NCBI GenBank assembly: GCA_023398955.1
Contig: JAEWRL010000171.1
Location: 1-60,832, forward strand
From: Pseudomonadota bacterium
GTDB lineage: Bacteria; Myxococcota_A; Polyangia; Polyangiales; Polyangiaceae
Direction: 5' to 3'
DNA: 60,832 nt
Every line of letters begins with the position of its first letter. Position 1 is the stretch's first letter. Shown one piece after another: positions 21,987 through 31,115 of this stretch. Under the pieces are notes generated by a model. The model did no database searches, was not told the DNA's origin, and saw nothing but the letters and a program-made list of their open reading frames with translations. A program made the position numbers and the translations under genes.

Positions 21987-24962
21987 ATGAACGGCGACAT
22001 CACCAGGTCGACCTTCGACCCCAACAAGCAGTACACCGGCGTCCGTCACCAGCAGGGGCGCGTCGTCCTCGACGCGGACCTCAACGAACAGAGCGACATC
22101 GAGCTCTTCGACACCCGACAGACGCGCATCGACGTCATCGGTCGCACAGGCGCTCCCGAGGGCAACGCGGGCTTCGAGATCTCGACGGATGGCACGAGCC
22201 TGACCATCGGGGCGGGCCGCTATTACGTCGATGGAATCCGCGTCGAGTGCCCGACGAGCCTCGATTTCGGGGAGCAAGCCCACGCGCCGACCCTGCCAAC
22301 GACGGATGGCCTCTACCTCGCCGTGTTGCACGTCTGGGAGCGACCTATCGATGCGATAGCAGACCCCCACATCCGCGAGGTCGCGTTGGGAGGGCCCGAC
22401 ACAGCGACGCGAACGAAGCTCGTCTTTCGCGTGGAGCTCCTGCCAGTGACCACCGAAGTGACCGATCCCGGCTGCACGACATCCTTCGTCGAGTGGGACA
22501 GGCTGCTGGCGGGCAGCACGGCTCAGCTGCGCGTACGCCTCGCAGAGGGCACCTCGCAGGACCCCTGCAGCATCCCCGAGGACGCTGGCTACCGGGGCCT
22601 CGAGAACCAGCTCTATCGCATCGAGGTACACGCGCCGAACTTCGACCCGAGCGCGCCAGGCGCCGTCGATCCCGCGCTCACCCCGACCTTCAAATGGAGC
22701 CGGGACAACGGCGCTGTCGTCGCTGCCTGGACGGCGCACGACTCCACCCTGGAGCTTACGATCGATCGCTTGGGACCCGGTGGCACCCAGGGCTTTGCCC
22801 CAGGGCAGTGGGTAGAGATCAGCGACGACGACAGCGAGCTCGCAGCGGCCCCTGGCCTCCTTGCGCAGATCGACTCAGTCGGCGAAACGAGCATCACGCT
22901 CCTCGACGACATGAGCGGAACGGTCGCAGCCGCCTTGGCTTCTGCCTTCGATGCCGACGCACACCCGCGGGTTCGTCGCTGGGACAGCAGCGGCGCGCGC
23001 CCGCTCGCTGTCGATCCCGCAGAGCTCGGCAGCGGGGATGTCACCGCCGATGGTTGGATTCGCCTGGAGGCCGGCATCGAGGTGCGCTTCGAGGGTGGAG
23101 CGGTGCGGCCCTTCGACCATTGGCTGCTCCCGGCCCGCACGGCTGCCCTCCCCGGCACCACTGGGCGCCAGCTCGACTGGCCTACGGATCCCAGCACGGG
23201 TGAGTACCTGGCGCGCCTCGCCGACGGTCGCGCCCACCACTACGCTCGTCTGGCGGTCCTTCGGCGCGAAGGCGGCAACTGGAGCGCCACCGACTGCCGC
23301 CCCCTCTTCCCTCCCCTCACGGATCTTCCCGAGCCGGTCGCCGGCAACGGCTGCGGCGAGATCGTCATCGGTGTGGGCGCCGATATCGGGGAGGCCCTCG
23401 TCGACCTGGGCGTCGCGCAGCGGGGGGAGAGCGGGGACCTCGTCCCCGGCACCACAGACGCTCTTCGCCTCTGTTTTCAGCCTGGCGAGCACGCCATCGG
23501 CAACCTTGCTTTCGCCGACTGGAACCTGCTCTCGCTGGGCGGTATTGGTGCCGAGGCCGTCGTGCTGAGGGGACGCTTCCGGGCCACGAACTGTCGCGAC
23601 GTCACCCTGCGCGACCTGCACCTGACCGATACCGACGCCAACGGTGGGCGCATCGCAGCTCCCGATGACGACGTCATGGGCCGCCGCTTCCGGTGGCGTA
23701 CGCGCACAGTGGAGATCCGCGAAGCCCTGGACGTCACGGTCGAGCGCGTTCACGTCGAATTCCTGGATCCCCGTTGGCGGCTGAAGGACGGTCAGGCCAT
23801 CCACGTGGCCCTCGCCCGGGACGTGCGCGTCCGCGACTGCGTGGTGCGGGTCCCGCGGGGGCAAAACGGCATTCGCATGCAGAACGTGGTACGTGCCCTC
23901 GTGGAGGGAAACCGCGTCGAACAGGACTGGACTCGCGACTTCCTCCTGAGTGACCTCAGCCCGGGAGAGAGTGCTGAGCTCGGATCATGGGTAGGTCGGC
24001 TCTTGATCGATCTCCGGGCGACAGGCAATCGGACGGGCTCCTTCGTCAACGTCACGAGCGGAAGCAAGACCACCGGTTACGATCGTGGAGCGTTCCGCCT
24101 CGGGTTCGGCCCCTCCGGAGAGGGCTACTGGATTGGCGAAACCACGACCCTCGGCTTTCTCACGCGAAGCAGCGACGGGAGCGGGTCGCGGGGCGCCCTC
24201 AGCGCCGCCGCCCGTACACTCGCCAACGCCCTGCATGGCACCCTGAATCTCTCGAACCTCCTGCCTCGGGGTACCTCGACCTCGGCGAATGACATCGGGT
24301 CCGTGCGCCTCCAGATCGAGAGGTCCCTGCAGATCCGCCGCGCCGAGCTCGGACGGCGAGTCCTCTCCGGCACGCGTCTCACCGACCAAGTCGCAGCCCT
24401 GCAGCCGCGCCTCGTGGCCTCGGACGGTCGCTGGCTCGCCGGGCTCGGCGGCACGGGCATCCGCGTCGCGGTGGACGCCGGGAGCGAGACCTCGGAAGGC
24501 AGCGTGCGCGTCAGCGGCAATTGGGTGGCGGACTTCTCCGTCGGCGTCGAGGCCACTTTCCGTGAGGAGGTGGTCGGCAGTGGGCGGATTCAAACAGTCG
24601 AGGTCTGTCACAACGTGCTGCGGCTACGTTCACCCCTGCTACCCGTCCAGCGCGGCGGGATCATCGTGGGGGGAGCGCGCCGCCTGCGCGTCGAGGCCAA
24701 TGACGTCGACGTTCTGGAGGGAAGCAGCCACGGGTTCCTAGCTTCCCGCGGTTGGTTCGTTGGCGTCGACGGCATCCGCGCGCGAGGTGCCCAGGGGGCG
24801 TGGCTGGGCGTCCGCGACAACCAGATCCGCGGCTGCGCGGTGGGCGTGCGCCGGACGGGCAGTTCTCAGACGAACCCCGCCGAGGCACCGAGCCCCGTCC
24901 GTGTCCTCGCTGACAATTCCTTCCTCGCCTGTGACCAAGAGGTCATCTGGTTTAATACGTGA
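21987..24962 (+). CDS. DUF6519-type protein with right-handed beta-helix, possible tail fibre
   Basis: 991 aa; ATG two bases after the previous stop. The N-terminus MNGDITRSTFDPNKQYTGVR, HQQGRVVLDADLNEQSDIEL is the recognisable start of DUF6519 proteins, which often sit at the end of eCIS baseplate operons. The central part has a Tyr/Trp-rich beta region (FKWSRDNGAVVAAW). Residues about 500-980 show parallel beta-helix repeats (RDVTLRDLHLTDTDANGG, ARDVRVRDCVVRVPRGQNG, VSGNWVADFS, VCHNVLRL, VEANDVDVLEG) like pectate-lyase or tailspike folds. A receptor-binding or glycan-cleaving spike role is likely but not shown. Confidence 0.8.
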   Translation: MNGDITRSTFDPNKQYTGVRHQQGRVVLDADLNEQSDIELFDTRQTRIDVIGRTGAPEGNAGFEISTDGTSLTIGAGRYYVDGIRVECPTSLDFGEQAHAPTLPTTDGLYLAVLHVWERPIDAIADPHIREVALGGPDTATRTKLVFRVELLPVTTEVTDPGCTTSFVEWDRLLAGSTAQLRVRLAEGTSQDPCSIPEDAGYRGLENQLYRIEVHAPNFDPSAPGAVDPALTPTFKWSRDNGAVVAAWTAHDSTLELTIDRLGPGGTQGFAPGQWVEISDDDSELAAAPGLLAQIDSVGETSITLLDDMSGTVAAALASAFDADAHPRVRRWDSSGARPLAVDPAELGSGDVTADGWIRLEAGIEVRFEGGAVRPFDHWLLPARTAALPGTTGRQLDWPTDPSTGEYLARLADGRAHHYARLAVLRREGGNWSATDCRPLFPPLTDLPEPVAGNGCGEIVIGVGADIGEALVDLGVAQRGESGDLVPGTTDALRLCFQPGEHAIGNLAFADWNLLSLGGIGAEAVVLRGRFRATNCRDVTLRDLHLTDTDANGGRIAAPDDDVMGRRFRWRTRTVEIREALDVTVERVHVEFLDPRWRLKDGQAIHVALARDVRVRDCVVRVPRGQNGIRMQNVVRALVEGNRVEQDWTRDFLLSDLSPGESAELGSWVGRLLIDLRATGNRTGSFVNVTSGSKTTGYDRGAFRLGFGPSGEGYWIGETTTLGFLTRSSDGSGSRGALSAAARTLANALHGTLNLSNLLPRGTSTSANDIGSVRLQIERSLQIRRAELGRRVLSGTRLTDQVAALQPRLVASDGRWLAGLGGTGIRVAVDAGSETSEGSVRVSGNWVADFSVGVEATFREEVVGSGRIQTVEVCHNVLRLRSPLLPVQRGGIIVGGARRLRVEANDVDVLEGSSHGFLASRGWFVGVDGIRARGAQGAWLGVRDNQIRGCAVGVRRTGSSQTNPAEAPSPVRVLADNSFLACDQEVIWFNT

Positions 24963-25062
24963 CCCTCCCCATCTACTGTGTTACGGTGAGTCCACCAGCG
25001 TTCCTTGTAGTCGTGGCAGCGCTTCGGTTCTGTTCGACGTGGGCGCTCCGTGCATGACGGAG

Positions 25063-25093
25063 ACACGGCCAGCTCGGTTTGGGCTGGCCGTGT
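25063..25093 (+). terminator. Hairpin after the injection-system operon
   Basis: ACACGGCCAGC (25063-25073) and GCTGGCCGTGT (25083-25093) pair perfectly over 11 bp with a 9-nt loop. Only a weak T content follows. Located 100 bases after the last baseplate gene, it probably ends that operon and separates it from the FliB-like gene. Confidence 0.6.
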
Positions 25094-25233
25094 GTTATGC
25101 GCGCCTCGGCGCCGCGTTTCTTTGAGAAGTCCTCGCCCGCTGGAGCCGACAGGAACCCCTTGCGGACCAGAACCTACAGGGGCGGCCCGAAACACCCTTA
25201 GGTCGCTGAGCGCCTTGGACGATCATCATCACG

Positions 25234-26484
25234 ATGAAAGCAGTGGGGCCTCGCTACGTGCTCTCGTTTGGCTGCATTGGCGACCAGTGCGAAGAAACCT
25301 GCTGCCGTGGATGGACCGTCCCGATCGACAAGGAAACCAAGCGGCGACTGAAAGCCCTGGCCCCCCGCGGCAGCAAGGTGGGCCGATGGCTTGCGAGCGG
25401 TATCCCTGGCAAAGGCGAGGGCGCGACGCTTCGCCAGGATGGCGACGGCAATTGCGCCTTCCTCGAGGGGGGCCTTTGCGGGCTCCAAACCCGATGGGGT
25501 GACTCGCACCTGCCCGCCGGCTGTGCCACCTATCCCCGCCGCTACAGCGTCGTAGGACAGCACCTCGAGGTGGTCGGCTCCTTGTCGTGTCCAGAGATGG
25601 CGCGCCGCTGCTTGCTTGAGGACGAGGCCATGGAGATCGTCGAGATCGACCTCGGAGCCCGACCTCGAATGCTGATGAACCAGCTCCCCAAGGAAGAGGG
25701 CAACCCCTACGTTCAGGTATTCGACACCGTGCGTCAGGGCCTCCTCGAGACCGTGGCGGGGACCTCCGGGTCCATCGGGTACCGTCTATTCCTCTTGGCC
25801 TTCGCCGCAAACCAGATGGGGGGCTTCTACCATCGCGGCTGCGCAGCGCTCACGCCCGGTCGCATCGCGGCGCAATTTGCTACGCTCTTCCGCCCCCAGG
25901 CACAAGCCGAGCTCGCTTCGGCGTACCGCCAAGTCGAGCTTCTCTCGACGACGCCCCTTGCAGTCGTCGCCTCCGCCCTTTGGTCCCGCGCCCGCGGCAG
26001 CGGGACCCAGGGATTCAAGCGCCTCATGCGCGACATTTGGCGTGGCTACGGCCTCGAGTTCGACGCCCCATTGGACGATGTCGCCCTGGCACAGCTGTGG
26101 GCCAGCTACCGGCTGCGGCGGACCGTGCTGACGGAGCGCCACGGCGACCGCATCGAGCGATACGTGACTCAGTACGCTCTCAACTTCCTGCTGGGAGAGC
26201 TGCACACCGACCACCCAGACCTCAGCTCCTACGTCCGGGACCTGATACTGCGCGTCGCCATGCTCCGGTTCCTCGTCATCGGTCATCCCAAGTGTGACGA
26301 CGCTAACGAGACGAGCGCGGCCGCTGCGCTCGTCAGCGCCATCGACGCAGCGGCGGTGGACGCATTCACCTGCTTCTCGCGCTCCCTGGAGCACGCCGCC
26401 GAGCTGCAAGCCGAGCTGCGGCGCCAGGTGCACGCGAAGGGGCTCGACACCGTGGCGCACCTGGCTCTCTTCACGAAGCTATGA
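25234..26484 (+). CDS. FliB-like lysine N-methylase (YkgJ-type Cys cluster)
   Basis: 416 aa. The N-terminus has FGCIGDQCEETCCRGWTVPI (residues about 9-28), then CAFLEGGLCGLQ and LPAGCATYPRR. This Cys pattern is that of flagellin lysine-N-methylases (FliB) and the YkgJ-type zinc/iron-chelating domain. FliB methylates surface lysines of flagellin in enterobacteria. No flagellar gene is seen here and gliding myxobacteria lack flagella, so the substrate must differ. The gene lies directly downstream of the baseplate operon, after a hairpin. Whether it modifies an injection-system protein is open. It converges with the GH115 gene, with only 10 bases between stops. Confidence 0.75.
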   Translation: MKAVGPRYVLSFGCIGDQCEETCCRGWTVPIDKETKRRLKALAPRGSKVGRWLASGIPGKGEGATLRQDGDGNCAFLEGGLCGLQTRWGDSHLPAGCATYPRRYSVVGQHLEVVGSLSCPEMARRCLLEDEAMEIVEIDLGARPRMLMNQLPKEEGNPYVQVFDTVRQGLLETVAGTSGSIGYRLFLLAFAANQMGGFYHRGCAALTPGRIAAQFATLFRPQAQAELASAYRQVELLSTTPLAVVASALWSRARGSGTQGFKRLMRDIWRGYGLEFDAPLDDVALAQLWASYRLRRTVLTERHGDRIERYVTQYALNFLLGELHTDHPDLSSYVRDLILRVAMLRFLVIGHPKCDDANETSAAAALVSAIDAAAVDAFTCFSRSLEHAAELQAELRRQVHAKGLDTVAHLALFTKL

Positions 26485-26494
26485 CCTAGCACCG

Positions 26495-29400
26495 TCAGTC
26501 GCCGGACCCTGCCACGTAGCTCTCGGGCGGCCCAAGATAGCTCTCGAGCAAGCCCCCCGTGTCGACGACGAGCTTCTGGAGTATCAGGGTGGGGTCCACC
26601 ATCCAGATCTTGATGACATGGGCACCCGCTTCCCCTAGCTCGAACTCGGTCGAGACGCGGTGCACGTTGTCGGCGACGCCTATCTCCCAGCTTGCCTTGT
26701 CGGGTGGCGGCGCAAAAGGTTGAAGGATCTCTGTCACATTGACGAGCTTCGGATCGCCGTCGTCGATGGAGATGGCAAATGTCAGGCCGTCCGTGGGGAG
26801 CACGTTCTGACGCGGCGAGAGGTAGGTCCATACCGTGATGGTGCCGCTCGTGAAGAGGTGCACGTCGTACTCGAGACGCGGACTGCCTTCGCCTGGCTCC
26901 TGTCGCGCCGTCGTGACGGGCATCGGCGTCATGCCGCTCCCGGTGCGGCCGATGTCGGGGATCGGCGCCCAAGCGATGTCCGCGACCTCGACGGACCTGC
27001 TGTACTTTGCCGCCTCCATGGAGACGTAGCCGTTGCTCTCCACGTAGGCTCCGTCGGCGGGGGACGCCTCGGGGTTCTCGACAACGGCCGCGATGTCGAC
27101 GCTGGTCCCGTCCGTGAGATTCGTCACCGTGAGCGTCAGCTCGGTGGCCCCTGCCGGAACGTCTCCCCAGTCCGTCACTGCGACGACCGCACGGAGCTCA
27201 GGGGTGGCCGCGTCCAGCGTGCCCTCGCTCGGCGTGATCTGCAGCCAGTCCACCGCTGGACTGGTGGTGATGGCGAAGTCGAAGGGCTCCGCTGCACGCC
27301 GAAAGACCTCGATGTACTGAGCCGGTTGGGTCTGGTACGGACTGAAGGTGGGTAGCCGAGCCTCGCCGCTTGCGTCGCTGGGCCAGTAGTCCTCGGAGCC
27401 ATCGATGGCCACCCCCATCTCCACACCGGGAGGTACATCGAGGGAGACGAGCGCCGGGTGGATGGAATCCGCAAGGGGATTGCCCGCGTCATCTTCGGGC
27501 TGCTGCCAGCCCTTGTAGCCAAGGTAGGGCTGCGTCTGGAATCCCTCCCACTTTCCGTCGGAGAGCTCCTGATTGTAGTAGTCCGCCAGGGCTTGGCTCT
27601 CGGCGAAGCGCTCTTCGGCAAGAGCAGCCATGTCGTCCGTCGCGGCACGCCCCTGGCTTTCGTAGAGGAGATTCTCGAAGCCTGCGAGGCGGAGCTCGTA
27701 CATCAACGCCGACGCCTTCACCGGATACAACACGAGCTGGTAGTAAGTATCCTGGTACTCCTCCGAGAGCTCGCTGCCAATGGCCTCTGCGTCGTCCGCC
27801 AGATCGAGCCATTGCGCGACCACCCGTTCCATCTCCGTGTAGTTCGTCAAGCTGAAGGGAGAGCCCTCGGAGCGGCCCTTTCGGTTGAGGAGCTCCGGCT
27901 TGCGGTCGGACTGGAGGAGCGCATACCGGTGGAGCACGTCCGCGATCGCCTCCGCGCGGCTCGAACCGAACTGCTGAGCTGCATACTGTTCTTCCCACTC
28001 CGTGAGGCGCTCCACAGGCCAGCGCTCGGGGTTCCAAGCGAAGTCCAAGAAGAACTGGGTCGGGAGCTCGTTACCCTTGAGGTCGCCGACGTTGACGACC
28101 CAGAGGCGGTCGACACCGTAGGAGTAGGCGAGGTGGAGCTGCTCCCAGACGTTCGGCAGCAGATTCGTGTCCACCCACTTGTAGTTCCGCGGACCGCCGA
28201 CGTAGTCGAAGTGGTAGTAGAGGCCATAGCCGCCGATCCGCTCCGGTTCCGCGGGATCGGGGAGCATGCGCAGGTTGCCCCAATTGTCGTCCGCCAACAC
28301 CACGGTAACGTCGGTCGGAACGCGGAGGCCCTCCTCCCACCAGCCTTGGATTTCCTTGTACAGGGACCACACCTGGGGCGTCGCGGCAGGGTGCTCGCCC
28401 GTGACATCGGCGATGATCTCCCGCTGCGCCGCGACGAACTCGTCCATGAGCGCGATGCCATCTTCCGGCGCCAGCGCGTAGTCCCCCTTGTTCCTCATGC
28501 CCAGGGTGACGACCCCCTCGAAGTCTTCGTCCACCATGCGCTCGATGCCCTCACGCCAGTAGGCTTCGATGGCAGCGGCATTGGTCCTATAGCTCCACTC
28601 CCCGTTGCCGCCGTAGGGGTCCCTGCCACCCTCCCCCGAAGCATCCGGCTCCTGCGCGTGCCGATTCCACTCCTCGATACCCCGCATCATGGGTGCTTCG
28701 TGGGAGGTCCCCATGACGATGCCGTAGCGCTTGGCCACCGCGTGGTTCCGTGGATCGTCCTCCGCGAAGGCGCGGCCCCATACCGCCGGCCAGAGATAGT
28801 TGGCCTTGAGGCGCAACATCACCTCATAGACCTTCTCGTAGAAGGCGCTCTTGAAGGGGTAGCCCTCCTCGGCGAAGTACTGTCGGTGCCAGAGATCGAG
28901 AGCCGGATTCTCGTCGTTGATGAAGATGCCCCGGTACTTGACGGCCGGCTCCCCCTGGCTGTGTCGCCCCGCCAGGACATGTAGCTCGTCGCTCCGCTGC
29001 GGCGGCACGTCCGCCCAGAAGTGCCAGGGAGATACCCCGATCTGAGCCGAGAGGTCATAGATCCCGAAGATGGTTCCCCGTTGATCGCTGCCCGCGATGA
29101 CCAGCGCTCGCTCGAGTCCTTCGAGGGGTGCATCGACGGCAGTGATGACGAACGTCTCCCACTTGCCCTCGATCCCCGTCACATCGAGCTTCTCGGCTTG
29201 GATCAGCGAGTCGATGAGCGGACTCTTGCCGATGGTGCCGATGAGCACTGCCTCGCGCGCCGGGTACTCCGAGGGATCCTGAGAGAGCTCCGGCTCCACG
29301 GAGGTGACCCGCTCCAGGTCCGTCTGGAGATCGTGGGCAGCACGGACGACGCCCTCGTGGTCGTCCTCGCTGACGACGAGGGGTGCCGCGGCTCCCCCGG

Positions 29401-29710
29401 CCACGAGGGCGAAGCTGTCCGCCTCCGGCTCGTCCGCCACGTAGTCGCCCGGATCGACGACCTCGCCGCGGTTCGCCTTCCGATGCCACTCGTCCTCGGT
29501 GCCCAGCATGTAGCCGATCGCTCCACAATGGGAGAAGCACTCCGCGTCGTCGCAGTCGGTGGCCCCATCCCCATCGTTGTCCAGCCCATCCTCGCACAAG
29601 GTTGGCCCGCTCTCGGCAAGTGCCGCGCCGGGACCGTCGCCTTCCTCGTCCGAGCCACAGCCAGCAGCGAGAAGGAAAACCCCACCCAACAGGATCGTTG
29701 CGTACTTCAT
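26495..29710 (-). CDS. GH115 family alpha-glucuronidase, surface lipoprotein
   Basis: 1071 aa from ATG 29710 (MKYATILL), with GGAGAAACGA upstream. The frame is open 43 codons further but that part is not signal-like. Lipobox LLAAGC (Cys18), then a calcium-loop motif CEDGLDNDGDGATDCDDAEC. A GH115 N-terminal region follows (IGTIGKSPLIDSL, IVIAGSDQRGTIFGIYDLS-like ALVIAGSDQRGTIFGIYDLS). The catalytic TIM barrel has KYRGIFINDENPAL, NYLWPAVWGRAFAEDDPRN, GTSHEAPMMRGIEEW and VWSLYKEIQGWWEEGL. The C-terminal GH115_C-like domain is near residues 900-1060 (YVSMEAAKYS). GH115 enzymes remove (4-O-methyl-)glucuronic acid side chains from xylan. Likely cell-surface xylan debranching. Confidence 0.92.
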   Translation of the reverse strand: MKYATILLGGVFLLAAGCGSDEEGDGPGAALAESGPTLCEDGLDNDGDGATDCDDAECFSHCGAIGYMLGTEDEWHRKANRGEVVDPGDYVADEPEADSFALVAGGAAAPLVVSEDDHEGVVRAAHDLQTDLERVTSVEPELSQDPSEYPAREAVLIGTIGKSPLIDSLIQAEKLDVTGIEGKWETFVITAVDAPLEGLERALVIAGSDQRGTIFGIYDLSAQIGVSPWHFWADVPPQRSDELHVLAGRHSQGEPAVKYRGIFINDENPALDLWHRQYFAEEGYPFKSAFYEKVYEVMLRLKANYLWPAVWGRAFAEDDPRNHAVAKRYGIVMGTSHEAPMMRGIEEWNRHAQEPDASGEGGRDPYGGNGEWSYRTNAAAIEAYWREGIERMVDEDFEGVVTLGMRNKGDYALAPEDGIALMDEFVAAQREIIADVTGEHPAATPQVWSLYKEIQGWWEEGLRVPTDVTVVLADDNWGNLRMLPDPAEPERIGGYGLYYHFDYVGGPRNYKWVDTNLLPNVWEQLHLAYSYGVDRLWVVNVGDLKGNELPTQFFLDFAWNPERWPVERLTEWEEQYAAQQFGSSRAEAIADVLHRYALLQSDRKPELLNRKGRSEGSPFSLTNYTEMERVVAQWLDLADDAEAIGSELSEEYQDTYYQLVLYPVKASALMYELRLAGFENLLYESQGRAATDDMAALAEERFAESQALADYYNQELSDGKWEGFQTQPYLGYKGWQQPEDDAGNPLADSIHPALVSLDVPPGVEMGVAIDGSEDYWPSDASGEARLPTFSPYQTQPAQYIEVFRRAAEPFDFAITTSPAVDWLQITPSEGTLDAATPELRAVVAVTDWGDVPAGATELTLTVTNLTDGTSVDIAAVVENPEASPADGAYVESNGYVSMEAAKYSRSVEVADIAWAPIPDIGRTGSGMTPMPVTTARQEPGEGSPRLEYDVHLFTSGTITVWTYLSPRQNVLPTDGLTFAISIDDGDPKLVNVTEILQPFAPPPDKASWEIGVADNVHRVSTEFELGEAGAHVIKIWMVDPTLILQKLVVDTGGLLESYLGPPESYVAGSGD

Positions 29711-29828
29711 TCGTTTCTCCGCCGTCACGTCGGCCCTCTTCGCCCCGCGGGCGCGCGGCCAGACACAGTTCACCGACACCGCTTCGGCGGCATCAGCCTT
29801 CGAGCTTGCGGGCGAGCATGCATCCACC

Positions 29829-30758
29829 CTAACCCCCATCGCTATACCTATACATATCCCCCTGAAGCCCGGCAGCGTTGGTGCAGCTCGCCACCCAGCC
29901 CGCGTCGTTGGGGATCAGCTGCAAGGACTCCGCTCCCCCTTCGCATGCAGGGTCATCACTCGCCGCGTCGTCATCCCCTGCTTCGTCTCCGGCGGTCTCC
30001 TCCTCGGACAAGACCACCTCGATGTTCTCGAGGCAGAAGTCGAAGTCCTCTGTTTCTCCCATGTGCGACGCCACCTGGAACTGCACGCTCAGGAAGCGTC
30101 CGGGGTCCAGCTCGGGGCGGCTGGCCTCAGCCATGTACAGGACTGCAGCGTCCTCGAACAGGTACTCGGCCGGTTCATCCAGCACCTCCGCGAGGATGTA
30201 GCCATTGTCGCCTGGAACCTCGTCCGTGCCCTCGAAGTCGTCCTCGAACTGCACCCGCAGCTCGCTGGGCAGCTCACCAGTGACCGTCAGGCGGAAGCCC
30301 TGGAGGCGAGACAGATCGGTAGCGCAGTCAGCGATGGCCACCTTGTCTGCCTGGCTGCTCGCCTGACAGAAGTTGATGCCGAGGCCTGCACCCCAGTGGC
30401 TGCCCCAACCATCATCGCTCTCGGGGCCGACGACGACACCCTGCGCGCAGAGAGTGCCCGGCGCAGGATGACTGACCTCGATGCTGGATTGGGTCGGTTG
30501 TGGCTCTTCGTCGGGGTCGGACCCGACGTCGCGAACTCCCCCGGCGCCGCCCTGCGCTTCCTCCACTTTCTCGACGCAGACGCTCTCCTCACAGATCAGG
30601 CCGGCATTGCAATGTTCATCCACGCAAGGACAGTCCAGGGTCCCTACCTGGCACGTCGCTTCGCCGCCCGAGGAGTCGTCGTCATCCTCGCCGCAGGAAG
30701 CGGAGAGCAGGAGCCCTGCGAGCAGGACCGCCGGTGGGAGGGATTGGATTGGCTTCAT
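29829..30758 (-). CDS. Surface lipoprotein upstream of GH115, possible glycan-binding
   Basis: 309 aa from ATG 30758 (MKPIQSLPP), preceded by GGAGGAGTGTCC. Lipobox LLSASC (Cys22). A small Cys module follows (TCQVGTLDCPCVDEHC, CEESVCVE). The main domain (about 95-265) is a beta-rich sandwich-like region (GWGSHWGAGLGINFCQ, LQGFRLTVTGELPSELRVQF, RFLSVQFQVASHM, DFCLENIEVVL) of the kind found attached to myxobacterial carbohydrate-active enzymes. The tail is acidic. It lies 118 bases before the GH115 gene in the same direction and may be co-transcribed. Binding of polysaccharide is inferred from context and fold impression only. Confidence 0.75.
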   Translation of the reverse strand: MKPIQSLPPAVLLAGLLLSASCGEDDDDSSGGEATCQVGTLDCPCVDEHCNAGLICEESVCVEKVEEAQGGAGGVRDVGSDPDEEPQPTQSSIEVSHPAPGTLCAQGVVVGPESDDGWGSHWGAGLGINFCQASSQADKVAIADCATDLSRLQGFRLTVTGELPSELRVQFEDDFEGTDEVPGDNGYILAEVLDEPAEYLFEDAAVLYMAEASRPELDPGRFLSVQFQVASHMGETEDFDFCLENIEVVLSEEETAGDEAGDDDAASDDPACEGGAESLQLIPNDAGWVASCTNAAGLQGDMYRYSDGG

Positions 30759-31115
30759 GGACACTCCTCCGTGAACGTCGTGCGGCCTTTTGCCGATGAG
30801 TCTGGCCACACCAACGCCAATGGATCGCTGCTCCGACGCCGCATCAGGCTCGACGCTGTTGGCGACCTGACGCGACCTTAGCACAGCTTTCCTCGGACGT
30901 TCCACAGGGAGGGGCGGCCCGCCGAACCCGGCCCTCAGCCGAGCGCGGCTGGGAGACGATCGGGCGGGGGCTCAGCCGGAGCTGGGGCCTGGCGTGCTGT
31001 GAGGCGTTCACCTGGAGATGTCTCCCCAAGGCTCGAGCTGGACGGGCCAACAGCTCGAGCGGGGAATTCTGACGTCACCGCGGAGTTCCGTGCCAGTATC
31101 GGTAACTGCAAGACG

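Noticed and set aside
27458..28984. 508-codon plus-strand frame.
   Set aside because: Antisense of GH115, which has clear family motifs, lipobox and ribosome binding site.
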